This document shows, in pieces, positions 1 to 7,985 of a DNA stretch of 64,000 bases. The translations under genes and the position numbers were made by a program. Source of the DNA: Bradyrhizobium tropiciagri (GTDB taxonomy: Bacteria; Pseudomonadota; Alphaproteobacteria; Rhizobiales; Xanthobacteraceae); contig NZ_JAFCKH010000004.1 in assembly GCF_018130505.1 (NCBI RefSeq), forward strand, positions 62,001 to 126,000, read 5' to 3'. Under the pieces are notes generated by a model. That model made no database searches and was not told the origin of the DNA. It was given only the letters and a program-made list of their open reading frames with translations. Positions within the stretch are counted from its first letter, which is position 1. Each line of letters begins with the position of its first letter.

Positions 1-84
1 ATCGTCTACGCCTGGGTGATCACGATCCCGGCGTCGGCGGCGGTCGCCGCGCTGACCTACTGGGCGGTGCAGCTTCTGAAGTGA
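1..84 (+). CDS. PiT-family inorganic phosphate transporter, C-terminal end (partial)
   Basis: The window opens inside a reading frame whose last 27 codons end in TGA at 82-84. The visible peptide is a hydrophobic helix starting IVYAWVITIPASAAVAA and ending WAVQLLK. An AW-(V/I)-(L/I)-T-(I/L)-P-A segment is typical of the last transmembrane helix of PiT/Pit low-affinity phosphate permeases, inner-membrane proteins that import metal-phosphate with protons. Only this tail is visible, so the call rests on one short motif. The rest lies upstream of the window. Confidence 0.65.
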   Translation: MVYAWVITIPASAAVAALTYWAVQLLK

Positions 85-109
85 CCGGGACAGCGCGTCC
101 CGGACCGTT

Positions 110-424
110 TCAGCCCACCAGCTTCAGCCCGGCGATCCCGGCCACGATCAGACCTATGCTGGCGAGCCGCATCGCGGTCGCCGGTTCCCCGAACAGCATG
201 ATGCCGAGCGTCGCGGTGCCGACCGCGCCGATCCCGGTCCAGACCGCATAGGCGGTTCCGATCGGCAGCGTCTTGAGCGCGACGCCGAGCAGGATCACGC
301 TGCCGGCCATCGCCGCCAGCGTCAGCACCGACGGCACCAGCCGCGAGAAACCCTCGGTATATTTCAGCCCGATCGCCCAGCCGATCTCGAGCAGGCCAGC
401 GGTGAACAGAATGGCCCAAGCCAT
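110..424 (-). CDS. sugE: SMR-family guanidinium exporter SugE/Gdx
   Basis: 104 residues, the normal length for a small multidrug resistance protein, with four hydrophobic helices. Glu13 lies in the first helix ([16 protein letters not shown]), matching the central proton- and substrate-binding glutamate of the family. The GLKYT-GF signature is that of the SugE/Gdx subgroup, which exports guanidinium as an antiparallel inner-membrane dimer. The start is supported by a Shine-Dalgarno GGAGGG on the minus strand at about 432-437. The gene sits directly downstream of a guanidine-II riboswitch (443-492), which strongly favours guanidinium export over general drug efflux. It stands alone and converges on the phosphate transporter tail. 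Confidence 0.93.
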   Translation of the reverse strand: MAWAILFTAGLLEIGWAIGLKYTEGFSRLVPSVLTLAAMAGSVILLGVALKTLPIGTAYAVWTGIGAVGTATLGIMLFGEPATAMRLASIGLIVAGIAGLKLVG

Positions 425-442
425 AGCAAACCCTCCGGATAA

Positions 443-492
443 GGCAGGGCCGTCCCCGCTAATGGTATGGTGAGAAGAAGGTCGTCCTTCCG
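443..492 (-). promoter_or_regulatory. Guanidine-II (mini-ykkC) riboswitch upstream of sugE
   Basis: On the minus strand two short hairpins with ACGR tetraloops lie in the sugE leader. The first is GAAGG-ACGA-CCTTC (477-490). The second is GCGGGG-ACGG-CCCTGC (444-459). Two small hairpins with ACGA/ACGG loops joined by a short linker define the mini-ykkC (guanidine-II) class, whose loops dock on guanidinium. The second hairpin ends only a few bases before the Shine-Dalgarno (about 432-437), which fits translational ON control. The downstream gene is a Gdx-type exporter, the usual target of the class. Confidence 0.9.
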
Positions 493-578
493 ATCCCTAT
501 ATGGGGGTGGTGCGGCCATTCCGCATTGCGACAATACGCCCTTGATTGAGCCGGTTTTCCCTGTCAAACGCTCCCGCC

Positions 579-2198
579 ATGTCCGATATCGCCGTATCAG
601 CCGAATCGCCGACCCGCACGCCCCTGTCTGACGAAGTGGCGCGGCGGCGCACCTTTGCGATCATCTCGCACCCCGACGCCGGCAAGACCACGCTGACCGA
701 AAAGCTGCTGCTGTTCGGCGGCGCCATCAACCTCGCCGGCCAGGTCAAGGCCAAGGGCGAGCGGCGCAACACCCGCTCGGACTGGATGAAGATCGAGCGC
801 GAGCGCGGCATCTCGGTCGTCACTTCGGTGATGACCTTCGAGTTCAACGACCTCGTGTTCAACCTCCTGGACACGCCGGGCCACGAGGACTTTTCGGAAG
901 ACACCTACCGCACCCTGACCGCGGTCGATTCCGCCGTCATGGTGATCGACGCGGCCAAGGGCATCGAGGCGCGCACCCGCAAGCTGTTCGAGGTCTGCCG
1001 CCTGCGCGACATCCCGATCATCACCTTCATCAACAAGATGGACCGCGAGAGCCGCGACACCTTCGACCTCCTGGACGAGATCGAGAAGACGCTGGCGCTC
1101 GACACCACGCCGATGACCTGGCCGGTCGGCCGCGGCCGCGACTTCCTCGGCACCTATGACGTCGTCAACGGCGGGGTGCGGCTGCTCGAGGGCGGCGGCG
1201 CCAAGACCGGCGCCACCGAACAGATCGACATCGCCGAACTCGGCGCCCGCAATCCCAATCTCGACGTCGCCACCGTCAAGGACGAACTCGAGCTGGCCTC
1301 GGAGGCGTGCAAGCCGTTCGAGCTCGCCGCGTTCCGCGAGGGCCATCTGACGCCGGTCTATTTCGGCAGCGCGCTGCGCAATTTCGGCGTCGGCGATCTG
1401 CTGGAAGGTCTCGGCAAGTTCGCGCCGGCGCCGCGCGCGCAGGATTCCGACCTGCGCAAGGTCGAGGCGGCGGAGCCGCGGATGAGCGCCTTCGTGTTCA
1501 AGATCCAGGCCAACATGGATCCGAACCACCGCGACCGCATCGCCTTCGCGCGGCTGTGCTCGGGCAAGTTGAGCCGCGGCATGAAGGCCAAGCTGGTGCG
1601 CACCGGCAAGAACATGAGCCTGTCGAGCCCGCAATTCTTCTTCGCGCAGGACCGCTCGGTGGCGGACGAGGCCTTTGCCGGCGACGTCGTCGGCATTCCG
1701 AACCACGGCACGTTGCGGATCGGCGACACCCTGACCGAGGGCGAGGATCTCACCTTCGTCGGCGTGCCGAGCTTCGCGCCGGAAATCGTCCGCCGTGTCC
1801 GCCTCACCGATGCGATGAAGGCCAAGAAGCTGAAGGAAGCCCTGCAGCAGATGTCGGAGGAGGGCGTCGTGCAGGTGTTCCGCCCGCGCGACGGCGCCCC
1901 GGCGCTGGTCGGCGTGGTCGGCCCGCTGCAGCTCGACGTGCTGAAGGCCCGGCTCGACGCGGAGTACTCGCTGCCGGTCGAGTTCGAGATCAGCGAATTC
2001 TCGCTGGCACGCTGGATCTCCTCCGACGACCGCAAGAAGCTGGACGCGTTCATCTCCGCGAACAATTCCGGCATCGCCGACGACGTCGACGGCGACCCGG
2101 TGTTCATGGCCAAGAACGAGTTCTACCTCGGCTACACCCGCGAGCGCGCCGAGGGCATCACCTTCTCCAACGTCAAGGACGTGAAGAAGAAGGCGTGA
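579..2198 (+). CDS. prfC: Peptide chain release factor 3
   Basis: 539 residues from the ATG at 579, close to E. coli RF3 (529). I prefer this start over the in-frame TTG at 546. RF3 is the translational GTPase that removes RF1/RF2 from the ribosome after peptide release. The G-domain motifs are clear: P-loop SHPDAGKTT (about residues 30-38), DTPGH (98-102) and NKMD (152-155). The GVVGPLQLDVL stretch and the C-terminal domain are RF3-like. The start lies about 155 bases from the divergent sugE start, and the riboswitch lies in the gap. Dispersed repeats follow the stop codon. Confidence 0.96.
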   Translation: MSDIAVSAESPTRTPLSDEVARRRTFAIISHPDAGKTTLTEKLLLFGGAINLAGQVKAKGERRNTRSDWMKIERERGISVVTSVMTFEFNDLVFNLLDTPGHEDFSEDTYRTLTAVDSAVMVIDAAKGIEARTRKLFEVCRLRDIPIITFINKMDRESRDTFDLLDEIEKTLALDTTPMTWPVGRGRDFLGTYDVVNGGVRLLEGGGAKTGATEQIDIAELGARNPNLDVATVKDELELASEACKPFELAAFREGHLTPVYFGSALRNFGVGDLLEGLGKFAPAPRAQDSDLRKVEAAEPRMSAFVFKIQANMDPNHRDRIAFARLCSGKLSRGMKAKLVRTGKNMSLSSPQFFFAQDRSVADEAFAGDVVGIPNHGTLRIGDTLTEGEDLTFVGVPSFAPEIVRRVRLTDAMKAKKLKEALQQMSEEGVVQVFRPRDGAPALVGVVGPLQLDVLKARLDAEYSLPVEFEISEFSLARWISSDDRKKLDAFISANNSGIADDVDGDPVFMAKNEFYLGYTRERAEGITFSNVKDVKKKA

Positions 2199-2253
2199 GC
2201 GGCGCGTGTGCGGGCGCGCGGGCGTGGGCCGCGCCTCGCGCCACATACTCAGT

Positions 2254-2354
2254 GTCGTCCCCCGGCTTGACCGGGGGACCCAGTACGCCGCGGCTTCTCC
2301 GTCGCCACTACCGCCTCTGGAATACTGGATCGCCCGGTCAAGCCGGGCGATGAC
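2254..2354. repeat. Dispersed palindromic (MITE-like) repeat, copy 1
   Basis: About 101 bp bounded by roughly 31-bp imperfect terminal inverted repeats. Each arm is itself a hairpin of the type CCCGG-CTTGA-CCGGG, and the arm continues into ACCCAGTA, mirrored by TACTGGAT. The core contains GTACGCCGCGG and GCCTCTGGAATAC. Further copies occur at 2461-2561, 21413-21515 and 21645-21745. It has no coding capacity and looks like a non-autonomous or REP-type element in the prfC 3' flank. Confidence 0.85.
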
Positions 2355-2460
2355 GGCGGAGGTTGGGGTGACAAGCGCGAGAAGGTGAAGGCGCACGTGC
2401 CGCCATGCGCGAGCCTGGCGCAAGTGTCTGCATCCGCGAGCCTCGCGCCGCATGCTCAGT

Positions 2461-2561
2461 GTCGTCCCCCGGCTTGACCGGGGAACCCAGTACGCCGCGG
2501 CTTCTCCATCGCCACTGCCGCCTCTGGAATACGGGATCGCCCGGTCGAGCCGGGCGATGAC
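2461..2561. repeat. Dispersed palindromic (MITE-like) repeat, copy 2
   Basis: Near-identical to copy 1, including the internal core GCTTCTCCRTCGCCACT. The flanks are shared too: CTCGCGCC-CATACTCAG-like sequence before it and TTGGGGTGAC-AA-CGCGAG-like sequence after it. The two therefore form a direct tandem duplication with a period of about 207 bp. Together with copy 1 they occupy most of the 467-base gap between prfC and the next gene. The remaining sequence between the copies shows no gene. Confidence 0.85.
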
Positions 2562-2665
2562 AGCGGAAATTGGGGTGACGAACGCGAGGACGTGAACTGC
2601 TCCCCGCTTGATGCGATCCGGTTGCGCTACCATTTTCGGGTGTAACGCATCCCGGGCCCACTCGT

Positions 2666-3301
2666 ATGCTCCGACGCATTGCCATCTGCCTCGCTCTCGC
2701 CGTGCTCGCCATCGGCCTTGCGACCGCCGCGCACGCGCAGCAGCGACCCAACACCAGCCCGGTGCCGTTTGCGCACGCGCCGTGCAGCGTGCTCGACGGC
2801 GAGCCCTGCACGCCGTCCGTCTGCAGCGTGTTCAACAACGGGCCGTGCCTGCCCGAGATGGATTACCCGTACGGCGAAAATCTGCAGCTGACGATCCTGA
2901 CCGTGCCGCCCGAGGGGCAGGCCGACAAGTACCGCAAGCCGGATCACGACCTCAATACCATCGGCGATCTCTTCGCCGGGCTACGGTCGTGCTGGTCGCC
3001 GCCGCCGCTCGATGTCGCGCGCGAGGGCATGCAGATGACGGTGCGCTTTAGCTTCAAGCGGTCCGGCGAGATGATCGGCATGCCGCGGCTGACGTTTGCC
3101 ACGAAGGGCGTCTCGGCGGACACCCGCACCACCTACCTCAATGCGATCAACGCCTCGCTCAAGGCCTGCCTGCCGCTGAAATTCACCGGCGGCCTCGGCG
3201 GCGCGCTGGCCGGCCGTCCCATCATGATCCGCTATGTCGACAACCGCGAGTTCGCCAAGACGGCCGACAAGCCGGCCGACAAGCCGGCCGACAAGCCGTG
3301 A
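2666..3301 (+). CDS. Secreted protein with TolA/TonB-C-like domain, unknown function
   Basis: 211 residues with a clear Sec signal peptide (MLRRIAICLALAVLA...) and probable cleavage after AHA (about residue 24). The mature part has a Cys-rich early segment (CSVLDGEPCTPSVCSVFNNGPC). From about residue 115 follows a region (VRFSFKRSGEMIGMPRLTF... then KACLPLKF) resembling the small alpha/beta fold at the C-termini of TolA and TonB, which suggests a periplasmic protein. It ends in three ADKP repeats encoded by three 12-bp DNA repeats, a likely slippage site. The domain resemblance is inference and the function is unknown. Confidence 0.75.
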   Translation: MLRRIAICLALAVLAIGLATAAHAQQRPNTSPVPFAHAPCSVLDGEPCTPSVCSVFNNGPCLPEMDYPYGENLQLTILTVPPEGQADKYRKPDHDLNTIGDLFAGLRSCWSPPPLDVAREGMQMTVRFSFKRSGEMIGMPRLTFATKGVSADTRTTYLNAINASLKACLPLKFTGGLGGALAGRPIMIRYVDNREFAKTADKPADKPADKP

Positions 3302-3365
3302 TACGTTGCGCTCCGCAGTCCTAAGGTGATACGCGAGGACAGCAACATTTCAGGGGAGGAACATC

Positions 3366-3950
3366 GTGGGACTGCTCGTCTTGATCCTGGGTCTCGTGCT
3401 GTTCCTCGGCGTCCACGTCGTGACCTCGCTGCGCGATCTGCGCGCCGGACTGGTCAAGTCGATGGGCGAGGGCCCCTACAAGATCGTCTATTCGCTGGCC
3501 TCGTTCGCCGGGCTCGCCCTGATCATCTGGGGCTACGGGCATTATCGCGCGACCGGCTGGATCGACGTCTGGACGCCGCCCACCGCGTTCAAGCACATCA
3601 CGGTGGCGCTGATGCTGCCGGCCGTCATCCTCGTGGTGGCCTCCTACATCCGCGGGCGCATCTACACCACGCTGAAGCATCCGATGCTGGCCGGCGTGAA
3701 GCTGTGGGCGGCCGCGCACCTGCTCGCCAACGGCGATCTCGGCTCGATCATCCTGTTCGGCTCGTTCCTCGGCTGGGCGGTCTATGACCGCATCTCGCTG
3801 AAGCGCCGCGCGGATAGCGGTGCGCCGCCGATCCCGGTCGGCGGTCCGACCAACGACCTGATCGCGATCGCGGTCGGTGTCATCGCGTATCTGGCGCTGG
3901 CGTTCGCGTTCCATCCGGTCGTGATCGGCGTGCCTGTGATGGGAGCCTGA
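3366..3950 (+). CDS. NnrU family integral membrane protein
   Basis: 194 residues with about five or six hydrophobic helices. The segment [22 protein letters not shown] followed by [16 protein letters not shown] is the hallmark of the NnrU/isoprenoid-like membrane family. NnrU is linked to nitrite/nitric oxide metabolism in denitrifiers, and related proteins act on cyclic terpenoid substrates. No denitrification genes are present here, so the specific role is open. Start GTG at 3366, with a strong Shine-Dalgarno GGGGAGGA just upstream. The stop is only a few bases before panB, so the two are probably co-transcribed. Confidence 0.85.
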   Translation: MGLLVLILGLVLFLGVHVVTSLRDLRAGLVKSMGEGPYKIVYSLASFAGLALIIWGYGHYRATGWIDVWTPPTAFKHITVALMLPAVILVVASYIRGRIYTTLKHPMLAGVKLWAAAHLLANGDLGSIILFGSFLGWAVYDRISLKRRADSGAPPIPVGGPTNDLIAIAVGVIAYLALAFAFHPVVIGVPVMGA

Positions 3951-3952
3951 CG

Positions 3953-4774
3953 ATGTCCGTGCAATCCGCCATCCGGCGCAAGACCGCGCCGGATCTGCGC
4001 GCCCGCAAGAACGGCGAGCCGATCGTGATGCTGACCTCGTACCACGCGCACACCGCGGCGCTGGTCGACAGGCATTGCGATGCCATCCTGGTCGGCGATT
4101 CGCTCGGCAACGTCATGCACGGTTTCGAGACCACCGTGCCCGTGACCCTCGACATGATGATCCTGCAGGGCCGCGCGGTGATGCGCGGCTCGCAGGCCGC
4201 GCTGGTCGTGGTCGATATGCCGTTCGGCTCCTACGAGGGCTCGAAGGAGCAGGCGTTTGCCTCCGCGGTGCGGATCATGAAGGAAACGCTGTGCGGCGCC
4301 GTCAAGCTGGAGGGCGGCGTGCGGATGGCGGAGACCGTTGCGTTCCTGTCCGAGCGCGGCATTCCCGTGATGGGCCATGTCGGGCTGACACCGCAATCGA
4401 TCAACACGCTCGGCTCGTTCCGCGCGCAGGGCCGCGAGGAGGCGAACTGGGCGCCGATCGAGGCCGATGCGAAGGCGATAGCGGAAGCCGGCGCGTTCTC
4501 GATCGTGGTCGAAGCGGTGGCCGAGCCACTGGCGCGCAAGATCACGCAGTCGATCGCGGTGCCGACCATCGGCATCGGCGCCAGCGCCGCCTGCGACGGT
4601 CAGGTGCTGGTGCTGGAGGACATGCTTGGCCTGTCGCCGCGCGCGCCGAAATTCGTCCGTCGCTACGGTAATCTCGGGCCGATGATCGAGGAAGCCATCG
4701 CGGGCTATGCGCGCGACGTGAAGAGCCGTGCGTTCCCCGGGCCGGAGCATGTCTACGAGATGAAGAAGAGCTGA
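3953..4774 (+). CDS. panB: 3-methyl-2-oxobutanoate hydroxymethyltransferase
   Basis: 273 residues, a normal PanB length. The enzyme transfers a hydroxymethyl group from methylene-tetrahydrofolate to 2-oxoisovalerate, the first step of pantothenate (hence CoA) synthesis. The Mg-binding and catalytic residues are in place: VGDS (Asp49), VVDMP (Asp88), KLEGG (Glu120) and VVEAV (Glu187), plus the GHVGLTPQS motif (141-149). No panC or panD is adjacent. It is followed after 12 bases by an acyl-CoA synthetase gene on the same strand, probably one transcript. Confidence 0.97.
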   Translation: MSVQSAIRRKTAPDLRARKNGEPIVMLTSYHAHTAALVDRHCDAILVGDSLGNVMHGFETTVPVTLDMMILQGRAVMRGSQAALVVVDMPFGSYEGSKEQAFASAVRIMKETLCGAVKLEGGVRMAETVAFLSERGIPVMGHVGLTPQSINTLGSFRAQGREEANWAPIEADAKAIAEAGAFSIVVEAVAEPLARKITQSIAVPTIGIGASAACDGQVLVLEDMLGLSPRAPKFVRRYGNLGPMIEEAIAGYARDVKSRAFPGPEHVYEMKKS

Positions 4775-4786
4775 CGGGGAGAGGGC

Positions 4787-6382
4787 ATGGACTGGTCGCA
4801 GCATTCCCTTCCGCCGATGCGGCTCGAGCCGCGCTTCGGCGACCGTGTGGTGCCGGCCTTCCCGGAGCGGCCGGCCAGCCTGTGGGCGATGATCGCGGAG
4901 GCCGTCGCGCAGAACGGCGGAGGCGAGGCGCTGGTCTGCGGCGATATCAGGATGAGCTGGCACGAGGTCGCGCGGCGATCGGCCAAGGTCGCAGCGGGCT
5001 TTGCCAAGCTCGGGCTAGCGCCGGGCGACCGCGTCGCGATCCTGCTCGGCAACCGCATCGAGTTCGTGCTGACGATGTTCGCCGCCACCCATGCCGGGCT
5101 GGTGACGGTGCTGCTCTCGACCCGCCAGCAGAAGCCCGAGATCGCCTATGTGCTGAACGATTGCGGCGCGAAGCTGCTGGTGCACGAGGCAACGCTTGCC
5201 GACCGCGTACCCGACGCGGCCGACATTCCCGGCCTAGCGCATCGCGTCGCTGTCGGCGACGACGGCGCCTCGCAGTTTGCTGACATGCTCGACAATCCGC
5301 CGGCACCGGCGCCCGCGGAGGTGCGGGAAGAGGACACCGCGATGATCCTCTACACCTCGGGCACGACGGGTAGACCGAAGGGCGCGATGCTCGCCCATTG
5401 CAACATCATCCATTCCTCGATGGTGTTCGCGTCCTGCCTGAAGCTGACGCAAGCGGATCGTTCGATCGCCGCGGTGCCGCTGGCGCATGTCACCGGCGCG
5501 GTCGCCAACATCACCACCATGGCGCGCTGCGCCGGCGCGCTGATCATCATGCCCGAGTTCAAGGCCGCCGAGTATCTCAAGCTCGCCGCGCGCGAGCGCG
5601 TCAGCTACACCGTGATGGTGCCGGCGATGTATAATCTCTGCCTGATGCAGCCGGACTTCGACAGCTACGATCTGTCGAGCTGGCGCATCGGCGGCTTCGG
5701 CGGTGCGCCGATGCCGATCGCGACCATCGAGAAGCTCGACGCAAAAATTCCCGGGCTCAAGCTCGCCAATTGCTACGGCGCCACCGAGACCACGTCGCCC
5801 TCGACCTTGATGCCGGGCGAGCTCACCGCTGCGCATATCGACAGCGTCGGCCTGCCGTGCCCGGGCGCGGAGATCATCGTGATGGGCGCTGACGGCCGCG
5901 AGCTGCCGCGCGGCGAGATCGGCGAGCTCTGGATCCGCAGCGCCTCCGTCATCAAAGGTTACTGGAATAATCCGAAGGCGAGCGCCGAGAGTTTTACCGC
6001 CGGCTTCTGGCACTCGGGCGATCTCGGCTCGGTCGATGCGGAGAATTTCGTCCGCGTGTTCGACCGCCAGAAGGACATGATCAATCGCGGCGGCCTGAAG
6101 ATCTATTCCGCCGAGGTCGAGTCCGTGCTGGCCGGCCATCCCGCCGTGATCGAAAGCGCGATCATCGCCAAGCCGTGCCCGGTGCTCGGCGAACGCGTCC
6201 ACGCCGTGATCGTGACCCGCGCGGAAGTGGATGCAGAGACCCTGCGCGCCTGGTGCGCCGAGCGGCTGTCCGACTACAAGGTGCCGGAGACGATGGCCCT
6301 GACCACGACCGCGCTGCCGCGCAACGCCAACGGCAAGGTGATCAAGCGCCAGTTGCGGGAGACGTTCGCGGCTGGGATGTAG
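4787..6382 (+). CDS. AMP-forming acyl-CoA synthetase (class I adenylate-forming enzyme)
   Basis: 531 residues of the ANL superfamily, converting a carboxylic acid, ATP and CoA to an acyl-CoA. Motifs: the phosphate-binding loop YTSGTTGRPKG (about 189-199), NCYGATETTSP, HSGDLG, the hinge region VRVFDRQKDMINRGGLKI, and the catalytic Lys in PRNANGKV near the C-terminus (about residue 517). The chain length and type of substrate cannot be read from the sequence. Its position directly after panB (gap 12 bases) links it physically to CoA supply. Start ATG 4787 follows GGGGAGAGGGC. Confidence 0.9.
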   Translation: MDWSQHSLPPMRLEPRFGDRVVPAFPERPASLWAMIAEAVAQNGGGEALVCGDIRMSWHEVARRSAKVAAGFAKLGLAPGDRVAILLGNRIEFVLTMFAATHAGLVTVLLSTRQQKPEIAYVLNDCGAKLLVHEATLADRVPDAADIPGLAHRVAVGDDGASQFADMLDNPPAPAPAEVREEDTAMILYTSGTTGRPKGAMLAHCNIIHSSMVFASCLKLTQADRSIAAVPLAHVTGAVANITTMARCAGALIIMPEFKAAEYLKLAARERVSYTVMVPAMYNLCLMQPDFDSYDLSSWRIGGFGGAPMPIATIEKLDAKIPGLKLANCYGATETTSPSTLMPGELTAAHIDSVGLPCPGAEIIVMGADGRELPRGEIGELWIRSASVIKGYWNNPKASAESFTAGFWHSGDLGSVDAENFVRVFDRQKDMINRGGLKIYSAEVESVLAGHPAVIESAIIAKPCPVLGERVHAVIVTRAEVDAETLRAWCAERLSDYKVPETMALTTTALPRNANGKVIKRQLRETFAAGM

Positions 6383-6599
6383 CGCCGCAGACTCGATGCA
6401 CCTCTCCCGCTTGGGCCCACAAGGGGGGGGCGGATCGCATCGCCAGATGCGACCCCAATTCATACGGTTAACGCGTTGATCCGGCTCGCTTTGCCTTGCC
6501 ACCGCCACACCATTAGGGTATCGGCCCGGCGAGATGGGGGATCGGGCGCCGGGCGGGGCCGGCCCGATGCGCATGCCCTTGGGGATGGGATTACCTTAA

Positions 6600-7253
6600 G
6601 TGTCTGAATTATTTGACGAAGTCGACGAGGAAGTCCGTCGCGAACGGCTCAAGAAGCTGTGGGACCAGTACTCGCTCTATATCATCGCCCTGGCGGTCCT
6701 GATCGTCGCGGGCGTCGGTGGCTGGCGCGGCTATCAGTACCTCGAGGCCCAGAAGGCCGCCGAGGCCGGCGCGGCGTTCGACCGGGCCGCCGAGCTGTCC
6801 GAACAGAACAAGCATGCCGAGGCCGAGGCCGCCTTCGCCGCGCTCGCCGCCAAGGCGCCGGCCGGCTACCGGACTTTGGCGCGGCTGCGCATGGCGGCGG
6901 AGGCCGCGACCCGCGAGCCGCAGGCCGCCGCCAAGCTGTACGACGAGATCGCGGCCGACCGCAGTGTCGGGCGGTCCGAGCAGGATCTGGCCCGCATCCG
7001 CGCCGCGCAGCTCGTCATGGATACCGAGACCTATCCGAACATGCTGCAGCGGCTCGAGCCGGCGACCGCGGAGGGCTCGACCTTCCGCCACACCGCGCGC
7101 GAGATGCTGGCGGTGTCGGCCTGGCGCGCCAACGATGCCACCGCCGCGCGGAAATGGCTGGACCTGATTGCCAATGACGGCGACACGCCGCCGAGCCTGC
7201 GTTCGCGCGCCGAGGCGCTGCAGGCCTTGTTGCCGCCGGTCGCGAAGAGCTGA
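6600..7253 (+). CDS. YfgM-like tetratricopeptide membrane protein
   Basis: 217 residues starting at GTG 6600. A charged cytoplasmic N-terminus (SELFDEVDEEVRRERLKKLWDQY) precedes one transmembrane helix at about 26-47. A helical Ala-rich periplasmic region with TPR-like repeats follows. This matches the YfgM/ancillary SecYEG-associated family (DUF2133-like), an inner-membrane protein that helps pass secreted proteins to periplasmic chaperones. The order YfgM-like, lipoprotein, der mirrors E. coli yfgM-bamB-der, which supports the assignment. The 217-base gap upstream shows a G8 run (about 6423-6430) but no clear promoter. Confidence 0.82.
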   Translation: MSELFDEVDEEVRRERLKKLWDQYSLYIIALAVLIVAGVGGWRGYQYLEAQKAAEAGAAFDRAAELSEQNKHAEAEAAFAALAAKAPAGYRTLARLRMAAEAATREPQAAAKLYDEIAADRSVGRSEQDLARIRAAQLVMDTETYPNMLQRLEPATAEGSTFRHTAREMLAVSAWRANDATAARKWLDLIANDGDTPPSLRSRAEALQALLPPVAKS

Positions 7254-7285
7254 CCGGCGAAACCGAGTTGAATGAGAGATCGACC

Positions 7286-7858
7286 ATGCGACGCTCGCAA
7301 CGCCTGATCGCAGCCGCAATCGTCGCCGCGCTTTGCAGCGTGCTGGCCGGCTGCGGCGGCGGCGGCATGAGCAATTTCGACCCGAGCGATCTGCTCGACT
7401 TCCTCGACACCAAGAAGAAGCTGGCGGGCGACCGCAAGCCGGTGTTCCCCGAGGGCGTGCCCGGCCTCGAGCAGGGCGTGCCGAAGGATCTGTACAAGGG
7501 CAACCAGCAGGACTCGCTCAATCCGCCGCCGGACCCCGCGACGGCCACCGCGGCAGCCGCGCCGCCGCCGGAGCAGCCGGCCAAGGGCGCGAAGAAGGGC
7601 GCCAAGGGCAAGAACAAGCCCGCGACCGCGAGCACCGCGCCCGCGGCTGACCAAGCCGCTGCGCCCGATGCCGCACCCGAGGAGGGCGCAACCCCGGCGC
7701 TGCCGCCCGAGCCGAAGAAGAAGATCGTCCGCCGGCGCACCACCGCGCCGCCTCCGGATGACCAGCAGGCGCAGCCCGCCGCGCAGCCGGCCCAGACCAC
7801 GCAGCAATCCGCCGCGCCGTTCCCCGCGCCGATGCCGAGCGGCAGCTTTTCGCGCTAA
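7286..7858 (+). CDS. Lipoprotein, Pro/Ala/Lys-rich, unknown function
   Basis: 190 residues from ATG 7286, chosen because it gives an ideal lipoprotein signal with lipobox LAGC (Cys23). A TTG at 7268 would add six residues. After the lipidated Cys comes a conserved-looking stretch (SNFDPSDLLDFLDTKKK, then KPVFPEGVPGLEQGVPKDLYKG). The rest is low-complexity Pro/Ala/Lys/Gln that probably spans periplasm or cell wall. It occupies the slot of bamB between yfgM-like and der genes but has no beta-propeller. A role in outer-membrane assembly is only suggested by position. Confidence 0.75.
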   Translation: MRRSQRLIAAAIVAALCSVLAGCGGGGMSNFDPSDLLDFLDTKKKLAGDRKPVFPEGVPGLEQGVPKDLYKGNQQDSLNPPPDPATATAAAAPPPEQPAKGAKKGAKGKNKPATASTAPAADQAAAPDAAPEEGATPALPPEPKKKIVRRRTTAPPPDDQQAQPAAQPAQTTQQSAAPFPAPMPSGSFSR

Positions 7859-7985
7859 TTGAATTCCGCCTCGGTTCCGTCGGGAGCGGGGAGAAGCTGG
7901 CTATCATTTGCTTCGACCGGCCCATGCTGTACGTCTAGTTGCAGCACCTTGACCCGCGCACCGCAGAGCGCGCCTGGATTATTTC

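Noticed and set aside
597-2633. A 678-codon open frame on the minus strand over prfC and the repeats
   Set aside because: Antisense to prfC and reading through palindromic repeats. No signature motif.
6421-6433. G8 run as a frameshift site
   Set aside because: It lies in the gap between the acyl-CoA synthetase and the YfgM-like gene, outside any coding frame.
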